Source of the DNA: Bacteroidales bacterium | GTDB lineage: Bacteria; Bacteroidota; Bacteroidia; Bacteroidales; P3 | DNA length: 37,703 nt | NCBI GenBank assembly: GCA_017555745.1 | Contig: JAFZFU010000066.1 | Coordinates: 1-37,703, forward strand | Direction of reading: 5' to 3' | In this document: piece after piece, positions 25,337 to 35,279 of the stretch | Position numbering within the stretch: position 1 is the first letter of the stretch | Layout of the letters: each line of letters opens with the position of its first letter | The notes under the pieces: generated by a model | Told to the model about the DNA's origin: nothing | The model's input: only the letters and a program-made list of their open reading frames with translations | The model's database searches: none | Translations under genes and position numbers: made by a program

Positions 25337-25531
25337 GGCAACTTCTAAAAATTGCTTTGTAGGTGGGTTACGGAATTTCACTAGAAAGATTTCTACTTTC
25401 TTTTGATTGAGCATAGCGGGCTATGCGATTGAAAAAGAAATAGAAAGATTTCGGTGAAAAACGTAAACCACACAAAAGTTTAAAGAAGAATTCTTCTATT
25501 TTACTGAAACGTGGAATTTTTAGAAGTTGCC
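25337..25531 (+). repeat. Hairpin/MITE-like repeat, copy 3 (195 bp)
   Basis: The 17-bp terminal inverted repeats GGCAACTTCTAAAAATT are perfect. The flanks read TTTA on both sides, a possible 4-bp target duplication. The central stem is GCATAGC-GG-GCTATGC. It is the shortest complete copy, has no coding capacity, and lies 60 bp upstream of the gyrA promoter. Confidence 0.85.
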
Positions 25532-25590
25532 TTTAGTTCAATTGTTGATAATATATGTATGGCGAGGTTGTATGTTTTCTTTAAAATTCG

Positions 25591-25599
25591 TATCTTTGC
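25591..25599 (+). promoter_or_regulatory. Putative gyrA promoter (-7 box)
   Basis: TATCTTTGC matches TAnnTTTG, 62 bp before the gyrA start. A TTG at 25568 is at roughly the right distance for a -33 element. Confidence 0.65.
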
Positions 25600-25660
25600 A
25601 TATTGTTACAAAAAGAGAAGTAGCTACAAAATATTGTAAAACAATTGACTATATAAAAAG

Positions 25661-28186
25661 ATGCAATCGGAAAACGAAAAAATTATCAAGGTTGATATAG
25701 AATCGCAAATGAAAAGTGCGTATATCGACTATGCGATGAGTGTAATAGTAAGTAGAGCATTGCCGGATGTGAGAGATGGAATGAAACCTGTTCATCGTCG
25801 TATCTTATTTGCAATGAATGAAATGGGTATTCAACATAATACTAAGCATAAAAAAAGTGCTCGTATCGTGGGTGAAGTATTAGGTAAATATCACCCTCAT
25901 GGCGACTCTTCGGTATATGATGCTATGGTACGTTTGGCACAAGAATGGAATATGCGATATATGCTTGTGGATGGACAAGGTAACTTTGGTTCGATAGATG
26001 GCGACTCTGCAGCTGCTATGCGTTATACCGAAGCTCGACTACAACAGATTTCTAATGAGATACTTGCTGACATAGATAAAGATACAATAGACTTCCAAAA
26101 AAACTTCGACGATACTCTTGACGAACCTACAGTATTACCCACAAAAATTCCTCTTTTGTTGATAAACGGAGCAAGTGGTATTGCAGTAGGTATGGCTACA
26201 AATATGCCGCCTCACAATCTTTCGGAAGTAATAGATGGTGTACTTCAATATATTGATAATGAAAATATAACCGTAGAAGAATTGATGCAATACATCAAGG
26301 CACCTGATTTCCCGAACGGAGGAATCATATATGGTTATAACGGAGTAAAAGATGCCTACGAAACCGGTAGAGGTAGAGTAGTGTTAAGAGCTGAAACTTC
26401 GATAGAAACAGATGCCAGAGGACGTAACATAATAATAGCCCACGATGTTCCTTATCAAGTAAACAAAGCCGAAATGATTAAACGTCAAGCTGCTTTGGTG
26501 AAAGAGGGTAAGATAGAAGGCATTACCGACATACGCGACGAAAGTGATAAAGACGGTATAAGAGTGGTGTATGAATTGCGCCACGATGTGGTACCTAACG
26601 TGGTATTGAATAAATTATTCCAATACAGCGAGTTACAAAGTTCGTTTGGCGTAAACAACATAGCATTGGTGAAAGGACGCCCAATGCTATTGAGTTTGAA
26701 AGATATAATATCACATTTTGTAGATCACAGAATAGAGGTAGTTACTCGTCGTACTCGTTACGAATTGGCCGAAGCCGAAAAACGTGCTCACATCCTTGAA
26801 GGATTGTTGAAAGCGTTGGATATAATAGATGAAATTATTGCTTTAATAAGAGCATCGCAATCTGTTGAAGATGCGAGAAATGGCTTGATGGAAAAATATA
26901 ATTTCAGCGAATTACAGGCTCGTGCCATTGTAGAAATGCGTTTGCGCCAGTTGGCAGGTTTGGAACGCAAAAAACTACAAGACGAATACGATGAACTTAT
27001 GAAATTCATTGCACGTTGCAAAGAAATTTTGGAAAACCACGATGTGCTAATGAGTGTGATAAAAACCGAGTTGATAGCCATTAAAGAAAAATATGGCGAT
27101 GAACGTCGTTCCAGAATAGAATATGCTGCAAGCAATTTCCGTATCGAAGACACGATAGCCGACGATGATGTGGTAATAACAATTTCGCATCTTGGATACA
27201 TAAAACGCACACAGTTAAACGAATATCGCACACAAAATAGGGGAGGTTATGGCTCCAAAGGTAGCGCAGTGCGCAACGAAGATTTTGTAGAACACATATT
27301 CACTGCTACTAACCATAACTATTTGTTATTCTTTACCGAAAAAGGAAAATGTTTCTGGATGAGAGCATTCGAAATACCTGAAGGAAGCAAAGACTCGAAG
27401 GGCAGAACAATACAAAATCTTATCAACATCGAACCCGACGACAAAGTTAAAGCATACATAAATCTAAAAACATTGTCGGATCAAGAATATTTGGACAGCA
27501 ACTATATTATATTGTGTACAAAAAAAGGTGTTATAAAGAAAACATCATTGGAAGCATATTCTCGTCCACGTCAAAATGGTATCATAGCGATAACGATCCG
27601 CGAAGGCGATGAATTGTTGGAAGCAAAAATGACAAATGGTACATGCGAAATAATGATGGGGTCGAAGTATGGCAAGGTAGTACGCTTCAACGAAGAAAAT
27701 GTACGCCCAATGGGAAGAAACGCTTCGGGAGTAAGAGGTATAACTTTACAAAACGAAGAAGATGAAGTTATTGGAATGCTATGCATCGACAATAAAGAAG
27801 AAAACATCTTGGTAGTTTCGGAAAAAGGATACGGCAAACGTTCGGAACTTGAAGAATATAGAGTAACAAATAGGGGAGGTAAGGGTGTAAAAACTATCAA
27901 CATTACTGACAAAACCGGACAATTAATTGCTATTACCAACGTTACAGATGAAAATGATTTGATGATAATAAACAAATCTGGTATAGTAATACGTATGAGA
28001 GTGGCCGATTTGAGAGTGTTAGGACGTGCTACACAAGGTGTTAAACTTATCAACTTACGTGGAAATGACGAAATAGCTTCGATAACCAAAGTCGACACCG
28101 AAGAAGAAGAGGTTTCTACAGAAATTAGCGAAGATATTCAAAATGAAACTACTGAGAATAATACATCAACGGAAGTTACAGAATAG
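25661..28186 (+). CDS. gyrA: DNA gyrase subunit A
   Basis: This 841-residue protein is the breakage-reunion subunit of gyrase, which introduces negative supercoils with GyrB. The catalytic tyrosine is Y122 in '[10 protein letters not shown]', the same number as in E. coli. The quinolone-determining region '[11 protein letters not shown]' has S83 and D87, the unmutated state. The C-terminal beta-pinwheel carries a GyrA-box-like '[10 protein letters not shown]' and a similar '[10 protein letters not shown]' in a later blade. The protein ends in an acidic tail rich in E, T and S. A secreted TPR protein gene follows after 39 nt. Confidence 0.97.
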   Translation: MQSENEKIIKVDIESQMKSAYIDYAMSVIVSRALPDVRDGMKPVHRRILFAMNEMGIQHNTKHKKSARIVGEVLGKYHPHGDSSVYDAMVRLAQEWNMRYMLVDGQGNFGSIDGDSAAAMRYTEARLQQISNEILADIDKDTIDFQKNFDDTLDEPTVLPTKIPLLLINGASGIAVGMATNMPPHNLSEVIDGVLQYIDNENITVEELMQYIKAPDFPNGGIIYGYNGVKDAYETGRGRVVLRAETSIETDARGRNIIIAHDVPYQVNKAEMIKRQAALVKEGKIEGITDIRDESDKDGIRVVYELRHDVVPNVVLNKLFQYSELQSSFGVNNIALVKGRPMLLSLKDIISHFVDHRIEVVTRRTRYELAEAEKRAHILEGLLKALDIIDEIIALIRASQSVEDARNGLMEKYNFSELQARAIVEMRLRQLAGLERKKLQDEYDELMKFIARCKEILENHDVLMSVIKTELIAIKEKYGDERRSRIEYAASNFRIEDTIADDDVVITISHLGYIKRTQLNEYRTQNRGGYGSKGSAVRNEDFVEHIFTATNHNYLLFFTEKGKCFWMRAFEIPEGSKDSKGRTIQNLINIEPDDKVKAYINLKTLSDQEYLDSNYIILCTKKGVIKKTSLEAYSRPRQNGIIAITIREGDELLEAKMTNGTCEIMMGSKYGKVVRFNEENVRPMGRNASGVRGITLQNEEDEVIGMLCIDNKEENILVVSEKGYGKRSELEEYRVTNRGGKGVKTINITDKTGQLIAITNVTDENDLMIINKSGIVIRMRVADLRVLGRATQGVKLINLRGNDEIASITKVDTEEEEVSTEISEDIQNETTENNTSTEVTE

Positions 28187-28225
28187 AATAAAATAATAAT
28201 AACAGAAAAATAAAACTTATCAATT

Positions 28226-29464
28226 ATGAGAAAAATAACATTAATCGTTGCACTTATTGGTTTGAGTATTGCAGCAAATGCTCAAACGGTAAAATTACAA
28301 AGTGCTATATCAGATTTAAGAAATGGTCGTTTAAATAAAGCAAAGGCCAATATTGATGCAGCTGCCGAACATGAAGACACAAAGAATGATCCTAAAACAT
28401 GGATTTACAAAGGTTTAATTTATTGTCAATTGGGTGCACCTGATGTTAAAGATAAATACAAAGGATTGTGCGACAATTGTTTTGAAGTTGCTTACGAAGC
28501 AGCTTTACGTTGCAAAGAATTGGACCAAACTAACGAATATAAAGATTTGAACAACAGTGTATTCAGAGCAGTTGGTGGGGCTTATTACAACAATACTGTT
28601 GACACATATACAGCAGCTACACAAAAAAATGATACTAATTTGTATCGCGAAGCTATCCGTATGGCTGAAGAAGTAATAAAAATCAATAACAATTCTGGCG
28701 ATAAATCATCTACAGGAGATGCTTATTGGATAGCAGGTTTGTCGGCTGAAATGCTAAAAGATGCTACTGCCATAGAAAGATATTATAAGATATTGGTAAG
28801 ACAAAAAACTGATAAAGAACGTGTATACAAAGCACTTTTCGATTTGTATCGTTCTCAAAACGACACTACAAAGGCATTGAACATTGCCAGCACATACTCG
28901 ACAAAAAATCAACCTAATGATTTCAAATCTCATCTTTTGATGTCTACAGCATACTTGTGGGTAGGAAATGTGGATAAAGCAAAAGAATCGGCAAACACTG
29001 CAATAGAAAAGGTTAGTGGCTCAACTGATTCTGTTAAAGGTTTGGTATACTGCCAAATAGGAAACATCTTAAATGATGCAAAAGAATTTGAATTGGCACA
29101 CCAAAATTTCAACAATGCATTGTCGTTGGCTAATACAGGCGATATAGTGAAATTTGAAGCAAACCATGGATTGGGAATACTATATTACAACGAAGCAGCA
29201 AATTATATAGAAGCAGCAAACGCAGTTCCACTAGATGATCAAACAGGTAAATATGATGAATTGTTGAATAAATCTAAAGAACAATTCCAATTGGCAATAC
29301 CACATTTTACAACATCTATGAAAATGGTTGAAAATGATAAATACAGAATAGGTCACTACGTAACTGCACTAAGAGCATTAAAAACTATATATACAAGATT
29401 GGAAATGCAAGATCAATTATCGGAAATTACAAACAGACTAAAAGCTATTGGTTTGGATAACTAA
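28226..29464 (+). CDS. Exported tetratricopeptide repeat protein
   Basis: This 412-residue protein has a clear Sec signal peptide ('MRKITLIVALIGLSIAANAQ', cleavage after about residue 20), so it is periplasmic or otherwise exported. The mature part is almost all alpha-helical with TPR-like pairs, for example 'GDAYWIAGLSAEMLKDATAIERYYKIL', 'HLLMSTAYLWVGNVDKAKESANTAIE' and 'VYCQIGNILNDAKEFELAHQNFNNAL'. Such scaffolds mediate protein contacts, and no catalytic site is visible. It is probably co-transcribed with gyrA (39-nt gap) and ends before a perfect 17-bp terminator stem. Its exact job is unknown. Confidence 0.88.
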   Translation: MRKITLIVALIGLSIAANAQTVKLQSAISDLRNGRLNKAKANIDAAAEHEDTKNDPKTWIYKGLIYCQLGAPDVKDKYKGLCDNCFEVAYEAALRCKELDQTNEYKDLNNSVFRAVGGAYYNNTVDTYTAATQKNDTNLYREAIRMAEEVIKINNNSGDKSSTGDAYWIAGLSAEMLKDATAIERYYKILVRQKTDKERVYKALFDLYRSQNDTTKALNIASTYSTKNQPNDFKSHLLMSTAYLWVGNVDKAKESANTAIEKVSGSTDSVKGLVYCQIGNILNDAKEFELAHQNFNNALSLANTGDIVKFEANHGLGILYYNEAANYIEAANAVPLDDQTGKYDELLNKSKEQFQLAIPHFTTSMKMVENDKYRIGHYVTALRALKTIYTRLEMQDQLSEITNRLKAIGLDN

Positions 29465-29470
29465 TAATTG

Positions 29471-29510
29471 TTTAAAATAAAAGGAGTCTTATCACTCCTT
29501 TTATTTTAAA
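29471..29510. terminator. Bidirectional rho-independent terminator
   Basis: TTTAAAATAAAAGGAGT, a CTTATC loop and the exact complement form a perfect 17-bp stem just after the TPR gene stop, with U-rich sides on both strands. It ends the gyrA operon and may also stop the convergent minus-strand operon 200 bp away. The 200 bp beyond it (29511-29711) hold no gene I can support. Confidence 0.9.
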
Positions 29511-29711
29511 ATAACAAGTTAACATAATGTAAATTATGCAAGAGCGTAGGTTTCTAGAAAATAAGGACACAGATAGATTTTACTGGGATTCTAAAGCTCG
29601 CGAGAATCGAATATTTATCCAAATAATGTATACTTGATTTATTTATCGCAGTCTAGCGAGGTTTAGAAATTTCTAGGAATTCCGAAAAAGTAAAATATAA
29701 TTGATTTATGC

Positions 29712-30005
29712 TTACTGAAAAATTATTGAAGTTATTACTTCAGAATTTAATTCGGTATTTATTCGCGTTATAAGATCTTGTTTTTTATACGAAAGTTCAT
29801 TGCGCAAAGCTGCCGAAGTTAGTTTTACATACAAAGTTTTGTCAGATAATTTAATATCTTGAGTTAATTTTGATATTAAATCACCAACTACCGACCGGTA
29901 AGTTTTTATAACATCCATTTCATTTACTTTATCGATCATATCGCAGTCTTTAAACATTTGCTTCATAAGATCTTGCAAAGTATGTTCATTCGAATCCTTC
30001 TTCAT
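29712..30005 (-). CDS. DUF721 (DciA-like) protein
   Basis: This 97-residue protein has the DUF721 pattern: a short helical N-terminus ('TLQDLMKQMFKDCDM'), 'VIKTYRSVVGDLISKLTQDIKLSDKTLYVKLTSAALRNELSYKKQDLITRIN', and a beta strand at the end. DUF721 includes DciA, which loads the replicative helicase DnaB in many bacteria, so a replication role is plausible but unproven for this short form. It sits 12 nt after recF on the same strand, an arrangement familiar from Bacteroidota, and is the last gene of the ispH-recF run. Confidence 0.85.
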   Translation of the reverse strand: MKKDSNEHTLQDLMKQMFKDCDMIDKVNEMDVIKTYRSVVGDLISKLTQDIKLSDKTLYVKLTSAALRNELSYKKQDLITRINTELNSEVITSIIFQ

Positions 30006-30017
30006 GATATTTTTTTA

Positions 30018-31136
30018 TTATTCTTGGACAATTACTTCACCTCTTTCTACGCTGAATATCTTATGCTCAATTAGCGATTCTTCAAATATTGCTTCAACTC
30101 TTCCTTGCTGTGTATCAGTTAAAAACACTTGTCCAAATCGGTCACTTCCCACCAAATTTATCAATTGTTTTACCCTTAAAATATCTAATTTATCAAATAC
30201 ATCATCAAGTAACAATATCGGTTTTAGATTCCTGCTGGCAGCAATATATTCAAATTGTGCTAATTTCAAAGCTAATACAAAGGTTTTCTGCTGACCTTGA
30301 GAGCCAAACTTTTTAATGGGAAACAACTCCTCTCCTAGTTTAAATATCAAATCGTCTTTATGAACGCCTACTGTAGTATACTGTGTATAAGCATCTTTTG
30401 TCCACGAATTTCGAAGTAAATCAATAAAAATTTCATTGTGTAACTGAGACTCATAGTCGATAGAAACAGGTTCTTCGACAGCGGAAATCATAGTATAATA
30501 CTTATTGAAGATAGGTATAAATTTCTCCAAAAACAGAGTTCTTTTTTCATATATTGGCATTCCCAAACGTACAAGTTGTTCATCCCAAAGTTGTAACATC
30601 GCCTCATCGAAATATCTGTCTTCATAAAATTTCTTCAACAATTTATTACGCTGTTCCAATGCTTTTTGATATTGCAACAATTCTTCGAGATACAAATTAT
30701 CTGTTTGCGAAATAACACCATCCAAAAACTTTCGTCTTACCTCACTCCCACCTTGAATCAAATCCTGGTCGTATGGAGAAATCATTACAAGTGGTATCTT
30801 ACCAATATGGTCAGATATTTTGGAATATAATTTTTTATTGTATTTTACTTGTTTGCTTTGTCCTCGTTTTTGAATACACGACACTTGCTGAGGAGTATCG
30901 ACATCCAAAAACACATAATTGCCATGCACTGCAAAAAAAGGCTCGTTATATTTTATATTCTGATTGTCAAGTGAATTAAAATAACTCTTGGTAAAAGATA
31001 AGTAATATATGGCATCTAACAAATTGGTCTTACCCACTCCGTTGTTTCCAACGAGGCAGTTTATATTGTGCGAAAAAGAAATTTCAACTTCGCCATAACT
31101 TTTAAAATTAGATAACTTTATATCTTTTAAATACAT
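30018..31136 (-). CDS. recF: DNA replication and repair protein RecF
   Basis: This 372-residue SMC-like ATPase helps RecOR load RecA at single-strand gaps. Walker A is G30-N-N-G-V-G-K-T37 in 'CLVGNNGVGKTNLLDAIYYLSF'. The ABC signature region is 'KKFGSQGQQKTFVLALKLAQF', and Walker B/D-loop is 'PILLLDDVFDKLD'. 'SPYDQDLIQGGSEVRRKFLDGVISQ' is the RecF-specific segment. Length is normal. It lies 4 nt after ispH and 12 nt before the DUF721 gene on the minus strand. Confidence 0.96.
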   Translation of the reverse strand: MYLKDIKLSNFKSYGEVEISFSHNINCLVGNNGVGKTNLLDAIYYLSFTKSYFNSLDNQNIKYNEPFFAVHGNYVFLDVDTPQQVSCIQKRGQSKQVKYNKKLYSKISDHIGKIPLVMISPYDQDLIQGGSEVRRKFLDGVISQTDNLYLEELLQYQKALEQRNKLLKKFYEDRYFDEAMLQLWDEQLVRLGMPIYEKRTLFLEKFIPIFNKYYTMISAVEEPVSIDYESQLHNEIFIDLLRNSWTKDAYTQYTTVGVHKDDLIFKLGEELFPIKKFGSQGQQKTFVLALKLAQFEYIAASRNLKPILLLDDVFDKLDILRVKQLINLVGSDRFGQVFLTDTQQGRVEAIFEESLIEHKIFSVERGEVIVQE

Positions 31137-31140
31137 AGTA

Positions 31141-32019
31141 CTATATATTTTTTTTCAACCATTCTGCTATTTTTTCCATCAACCACATTGGTGTCGATGT
31201 GGCGCCGGTAATTCCTATTTTTTTTACATCTTCAAACATTTCTACTTTCAAATCGTTTTCATCAGAAATAAATAAAGTATTATTTTTTACTTTTTTGCAA
31301 TGTTCGTACAAGTACTTTCCATTCGAACTGTTTTTTCCGGATACAAAAATAACAATATCAACCGAATTGGCAAATTCCACCAACTCAGCTGCCCTATTCG
31401 AAACTCTGTTACAAATAGTATTGTAAGCTATAAAATTTTCGTTGAGAGCATCTTTGCATTTTTTATCCATAAGTTTTATCAAATCCTGATACGCTTCTTT
31501 ACTTTTGGTGGTTTGGGAATAAAGACGTATCGGTCTGGTTATGTCTATGTTATCTATCTCATTTATTGAAGATATAACTATGGCGCTATTATCTGTTTGG
31601 CCTTGTAATCCAATTACTTCGGCATGTCCTTTTTTACCAAATATTACTACCTGTCCATTTATGTTTTTCATTTCTTCGTAACCTTTTTTTATACGTTGTT
31701 GCAAATGTAACACTATAGGACAAGTGGCATCTATAAGATCTATTTTCTTTTCTTTGGCCTTTTGGTATGTTGATGGAGGTTCACCATGGGCTCTAATAAA
31801 TACCTTGGCATCAGATAGTTGTTCAAAATCAGAATATGTTATAACTGACAATCCCTTTTTGGACAAACGTTCAACCTCTACATTGTTGTGCACAATGTCT
31901 CCCAAGCAATATAGTTTGTTTGTATTCAACAGTTCTTCTTCGGCTCGATGTATAGCTGCTACGACACCAAAACAAAAACCTGCATTTTTATCTATATTTA
32001 TTTCAACATTGTTTTTCAT
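31141..32019 (-). CDS. ispH: 4-hydroxy-3-methylbut-2-enyl diphosphate reductase IspH
   Basis: This 292-residue [4Fe-4S] enzyme makes IPP and DMAPP in the last step of the MEP isoprenoid pathway. Cluster cysteine C16 lies in 'NAGFCFGVV'; others are in 'DATCPIV' and 'NTICNRV'. Active-site segments include 'FIRAHGEPP', 'FVSGKNSSNGKYLYEHC' (S, N, S ligands) and 'GATSTPMWLMEK'. The start at 32019 (ATG) gives the conserved N-terminus. A TTG five codons upstream is in frame but not needed. The gene abuts recF (4 nt). A terminator at 32068-32098 separates it from the upstream ior genes. Confidence 0.95.
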   Translation of the reverse strand: MKNNVEINIDKNAGFCFGVVAAIHRAEEELLNTNKLYCLGDIVHNNVEVERLSKKGLSVITYSDFEQLSDAKVFIRAHGEPPSTYQKAKEKKIDLIDATCPIVLHLQQRIKKGYEEMKNINGQVVIFGKKGHAEVIGLQGQTDNSAIVISSINEIDNIDITRPIRLYSQTTKSKEAYQDLIKLMDKKCKDALNENFIAYNTICNRVSNRAAELVEFANSVDIVIFVSGKNSSNGKYLYEHCKKVKNNTLFISDENDLKVEMFEDVKKIGITGATSTPMWLMEKIAEWLKKNI

Positions 32020-32067
32020 TTCGCAAGAAACCAATTATCAAATAACAATCACCTATGACCAAAATAA

Positions 32068-32098
32068 AGCCGTTACGTAATTTTTTTACGCAACGGCT
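32068..32098 (-). terminator. Terminator of the iorAB operon
   Basis: AGCCGTTACGTAA and TTACGCAACGGCT (plus-strand view) form a 13-bp stem with a single wobble position. On the minus strand it is followed by TTATTTT. It lies just past the iorB stop and before ispH. Confidence 0.85.
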
Positions 32099-32119
32099 AT
32101 TATATGAATATAAATCAAA

Positions 32120-32689
32120 TTATTTTCCAGAGTTTTCTTTACCTGCGCGAATTGCAGCCAAGTTAGAATTTACTACTTCTTCACCTTTTCTATCAAAAAT
32201 ATGGTGAATAGCTTCTTCTAACTTAGAAAATTCTATATCCAAGAATGGAGCAGCAGCTCCCAACAATACCATGTTGGCACGTGCTTTAACTTCTTTGGCT
32301 ATTTCGTTGGCGTCAAAAGCTACCAAGTTTTTAATTTTCTTCAATTCACTCATCACATTTTCAATCTCTGGATAATTCTTGATGTTGATAAACGGAGTAG
32401 AGTTTGTTATTATCCATCCGTCTTCAGCCAAAAATGGCAAGTAACGAAGTGCTTCCATTGGTTCGCTAGACAAAATAATGTCAACTTTTCCTTCAGGAAT
32501 AACATCAGAATAAATTTCATCGCTCGACAAACGAAGGTGCGAAAATACTGAACCACCACGTTGCGACATACCATGAATTTCTGATTGTTTCAAATGTAGC
32601 CCCATATTCAAAGCAGCGTCTGATATAATTTTTGCAACAGAAACTATACCATCACCTCCAACACCACATAACAATATATCTTTTTTCAT
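32120..32689 (-). CDS. iorB: Indolepyruvate ferredoxin oxidoreductase, beta subunit
   Basis: This 189-residue gamma-domain subunit of the 2-oxoacid:ferredoxin oxidoreductase family starts 'ILLCGVGGDGIVSVAKIISDAA' and has 'HGMSQRGGSVFSHLRLS', the two marker segments of IorB. With IorA it oxidatively decarboxylates aryl pyruvates from aromatic amino acid transamination to aryl-acyl-CoA, reducing ferredoxin, or runs in reverse. It lies 33 nt after iorA and is followed by a terminator. Confidence 0.93.
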   Translation of the reverse strand: MKKDILLCGVGGDGIVSVAKIISDAALNMGLHLKQSEIHGMSQRGGSVFSHLRLSSDEIYSDVIPEGKVDIILSSEPMEALRYLPFLAEDGWIITNSTPFINIKNYPEIENVMSELKKIKNLVAFDANEIAKEVKARANMVLLGAAAPFLDIEFSKLEEAIHHIFDRKGEEVVNSNLAAIRAGKENSGK

Positions 32690-32722
32690 CTTATTTTCAA
32701 TTTTATATATTTATTACTTCAA

Positions 32723-34303
32723 TTATTTATTAAGATGTTTTTTGGCTTCAACCAAACACATACGACGAGGTATTATCACCGAAACACCATTGTAAGCAAT
32801 TTCTTCTTTTAGTATTTGAACAAATTCTTCGTGGTTTTTCTTTAAAGGAACTATAGTGCGGATATGTTTTGGATCAACACCTAAACCTATACATATATTT
32901 TCCAATTTATTATTTGCTGATGATGGTTGACCTCCTGTCATACCTGTGATTTCGTTATCCAAAATCATTACAACTACATTTGCTTTTTCGTTGATACAGT
33001 CCAACAAACCTGTCAAACCGCTATGTCCGAATGTACCATCACCTATAACAGCTACCGAAGGAAATACTCCCACTTCCGAAGCACCTTTAGCCATAGTGAT
33101 AGATGCACCCATACATACTGTAGTATTGATAGCACCCATGTTGAATCCTAATGTGTAACATCCAATATCACCAAATACTTTACCATCTTTGTATTCTGCC
33201 ATCACTTCGTTCAATGCATTGTAGCTATCGATGTGAGGACATCCTTGGCACAATGCCGGAGGACGATTGGTAACTACTGCTGGTATAGGAGCACCAGTTT
33301 TTACAGGCATTCCTAATGCTTTGGCAACTTTTTCGGCGTTCAATTCACCATCTCTGCGGATAGTTTCATCCAAACGTCCCATTATTTTTTTGCCTTTGCC
33401 TAAGAAACCTTTTATCAACTCTTCTACAAATGGTTGTCCATCTTCCAAAATCAATATTTCATCACATTCGTCATATAATTTATTGATAAACGAATAAGGC
33501 AATGGATATTGAGCAACTTTTACTATAGGATAAGGACATTTTCCATCTTTAAAGTTCTCCATCAAATAGTTGTAAGCGATACCCGTAGTAATGATACCTA
33601 ATTTTTTATCGCTACCATCTATATATTTATTGTAACCTGATTCTTCTGATGATTTGGTAAAATCAGCTTGTTTGTCAATCAATGTTCTGTATTGTACTTT
33701 TGCGTTAGCAGGCAACAATACAAATTGTTTTGGATTTTGAGGGAAAGCTATTTCATTTTGAGCTTTTGCTTCGCGACGAACGATACCGGCACGGCTGTGA
33801 GCCAAACGAGTAGGTATACGATACAATACCGGAGTAGACAATGTTTCGCTTAATTCAAAACCAAAATGTACCATATCGTATGCTTCTTGTTGATCGCTCG
33901 GTTCTAGCATTGGAATCATTGCCCAATGGCCATAAAAACGGCTGTCTTGTTCATCTTGAGACGAGAACATACTTGGGTCGTCGGCTACTACTATCAAAAC
34001 GCCCTTGGTTCCAATAATAGCGGCATTCATAAATGGGTCGCCTGCTACATTCAAACCTACGTGCTTCATACATGTCATAGCACGTTTTCCGGCATAACTT
34101 ACTCCAATAGAAGCTTCTAAAGCAGTTTTTTCGTTAGCACACCAATTGGCTACTATACCTTTTTCTTTAGCTTCTTTCGATTTCATTACATATTCAGTAA
34201 TCTGGGTCGAAGGTGTGCCGGGATAACTATTGATAGCACTACCACCTGCATCGATGAATCCTTGTGCAATTGCTTCATCACCTAATAAAAGTAACTTTTG
34301 CAT
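32723..34303 (-). CDS. iorA: Indolepyruvate ferredoxin oxidoreductase, alpha subunit (no ferredoxin domain)
   Basis: This 526-residue subunit has the pyrimidine-binding N-terminal domain ('LLGDEAIAQGFIDAGGSAINSYPGTPSTQITEY'). The C-terminal TPP domain has 'ALCQGCPHIDSYNAL', 'GDIGCYTLGF', the Mg-TPP motif 'VIGDGTFGHSGLTGL' and 'LDNEITGMTGGQPS'. Many IorA proteins exceed 600 residues and end in an 8Fe ferredoxin domain. This one stops at 'RRMCLVEAKKHLNK' without it, a form I recall from Bacteroidales, so an external ferredoxin would be the electron acceptor. A near-perfect promoter lies 45 bp upstream. Confidence 0.93.
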   Translation of the reverse strand: MQKLLLLGDEAIAQGFIDAGGSAINSYPGTPSTQITEYVMKSKEAKEKGIVANWCANEKTALEASIGVSYAGKRAMTCMKHVGLNVAGDPFMNAAIIGTKGVLIVVADDPSMFSSQDEQDSRFYGHWAMIPMLEPSDQQEAYDMVHFGFELSETLSTPVLYRIPTRLAHSRAGIVRREAKAQNEIAFPQNPKQFVLLPANAKVQYRTLIDKQADFTKSSEESGYNKYIDGSDKKLGIITTGIAYNYLMENFKDGKCPYPIVKVAQYPLPYSFINKLYDECDEILILEDGQPFVEELIKGFLGKGKKIMGRLDETIRRDGELNAEKVAKALGMPVKTGAPIPAVVTNRPPALCQGCPHIDSYNALNEVMAEYKDGKVFGDIGCYTLGFNMGAINTTVCMGASITMAKGASEVGVFPSVAVIGDGTFGHSGLTGLLDCINEKANVVVMILDNEITGMTGGQPSSANNKLENICIGLGVDPKHIRTIVPLKKNHEEFVQILKEEIAYNGVSVIIPRRMCLVEAKKHLNK

Positions 34304-34347
34304 ATCTAATGTATTATTGTATATTATTTATTATTCATTTTATGGGT

Positions 34348-34380
34348 GCAAAATTACGTTTTTTTTGTGGGATATACAAA
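34348..34380 (-). promoter_or_regulatory. Bacteroidota promoter of iorAB
   Basis: On the minus strand TTTG (34380-34377), 20 nt, then TAATTTTGC (34356-34348) is a full consensus promoter with a leader of about 40 nt to the iorA ATG. The rest of the 34304-34532 gap is AT-rich with no gene. Confidence 0.8.
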
Positions 34381-34532
34381 CGAATTTCTTATTTAAAACA
34401 AACTTTTTCTTACCATTTTCGATAATAAGTTAATAAATAATCATTTGCAAAATAATAAAATAAGTATTGGTAGCAAAAATATTTATTTTTACAGCCAAAT
34501 ATATTGAAAAATATAGCCACAAAACCTTTTAT

Positions 34533-34985
34533 TTACCCCTTTTTATACTCTACAAAGGTTTTATCTGTATAAAATATCATTACTCTCTCTATTGTTTTTT
34601 GCTCATGTAAAATGGTATGAGTGTTTATTATTGCATCATTAAAAACATTATTTGGCTCGGTGATTCCGGTTGTGTTTGACTTGATTTCATATGCCGGATC
34701 AGGTTCTGATACTTCTTTTCCTACAGACATATCATCAGCCGAAAAAAGATTTAGTTGTTCTTTTTCCTTAACTCCGCCGGTATACATTTCTCCTTCTCCT
34801 AAAATAAGCCATGATGGATTTATTTCGGGATAACACTTTAATACTTTAATCACAAAATCCAAACTCGGTCTATTACGACCCGACAGTATATGAGACATAC
34901 GGGAACGTTGCACATTTATATCTTCTGCAAATTGTGCAACCGAAATATTTTTAGCTTGCAATATAAGTTTTATTCTCTCTATCAT
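34533..34985 (-). CDS. XRE-family helix-turn-helix regulator
   Basis: This 150-residue protein has an N-terminal XRE/Cro-CI type DNA-binding domain: 'RIKLILQAKNISVAQFAEDINVQRSRMSHILSGRNRPSLDFVIKVLKCYPEINPSWLILGEGEMY', residues 4-68. This is the form common in Bacteroidota. The C-terminal 80 residues are polar and probably loosely folded, with a short strand-rich end ('RVMIFYTDKTFVEYKKG'). There is no peptidase motif, so it is not a self-cleaving repressor. Upstream DNA is rich in TTTACA/TGTAAA palindromes that may be its operators. Its target could be itself and the unknown gene pair at 35.5-36.4 kb. Confidence 0.9.
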   Translation of the reverse strand: MIERIKLILQAKNISVAQFAEDINVQRSRMSHILSGRNRPSLDFVIKVLKCYPEINPSWLILGEGEMYTGGVKEKEQLNLFSADDMSVGKEVSEPDPAYEIKSNTTGITEPNNVFNDAIINTHTILHEQKTIERVMIFYTDKTFVEYKKG

Positions 34986-35009
34986 AGCGTTAGATTATTT
35001 TCGTTTTTT

Positions 35010-35079
35010 ACAAATCTGTTTACAAAGATACATAATAATCTCAATACATTTGTAATAATTTATAATTTACATCTGTAAA
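35010..35079 (-). promoter_or_regulatory. Promoter/operator region of the XRE gene
   Basis: Minus-strand TATCTTTG (35030-35023) is a -7 box about 40 bp upstream of the regulator ATG. It is overlapped by TTTACAAATCTGTTTACAAAG, two direct half-sites. A perfect palindrome, TTTACA-TC-TGTAAA (35066-35079), lies just upstream. The layout suggests autorepression by the XRE protein (inference). Confidence 0.5.
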
Positions 35080-35279
35080 GCAAAAACAAGTGCTATTTAT
35101 ATACTTTAATATATATTTGATATTATACTTATTTACAATATAATAAATAATATAACCGAATATAATGCAAAAAAGCATAGTAAAAGGCCATTTTTCTAAT
35201 TCACAACTTTATATATTCTTAAAAATCCACTGAGTTTCAGTTATATTAAAGTATTAGGCAGTTATAATTTAATAACTAT

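Noticed and set aside
29560..29700. Additional copy of the hairpin repeat
   Set aside because: It contains TTTCTAG/CTAGAAA words and weak inverted repeats, but neither the 17-bp terminus nor the central stem.
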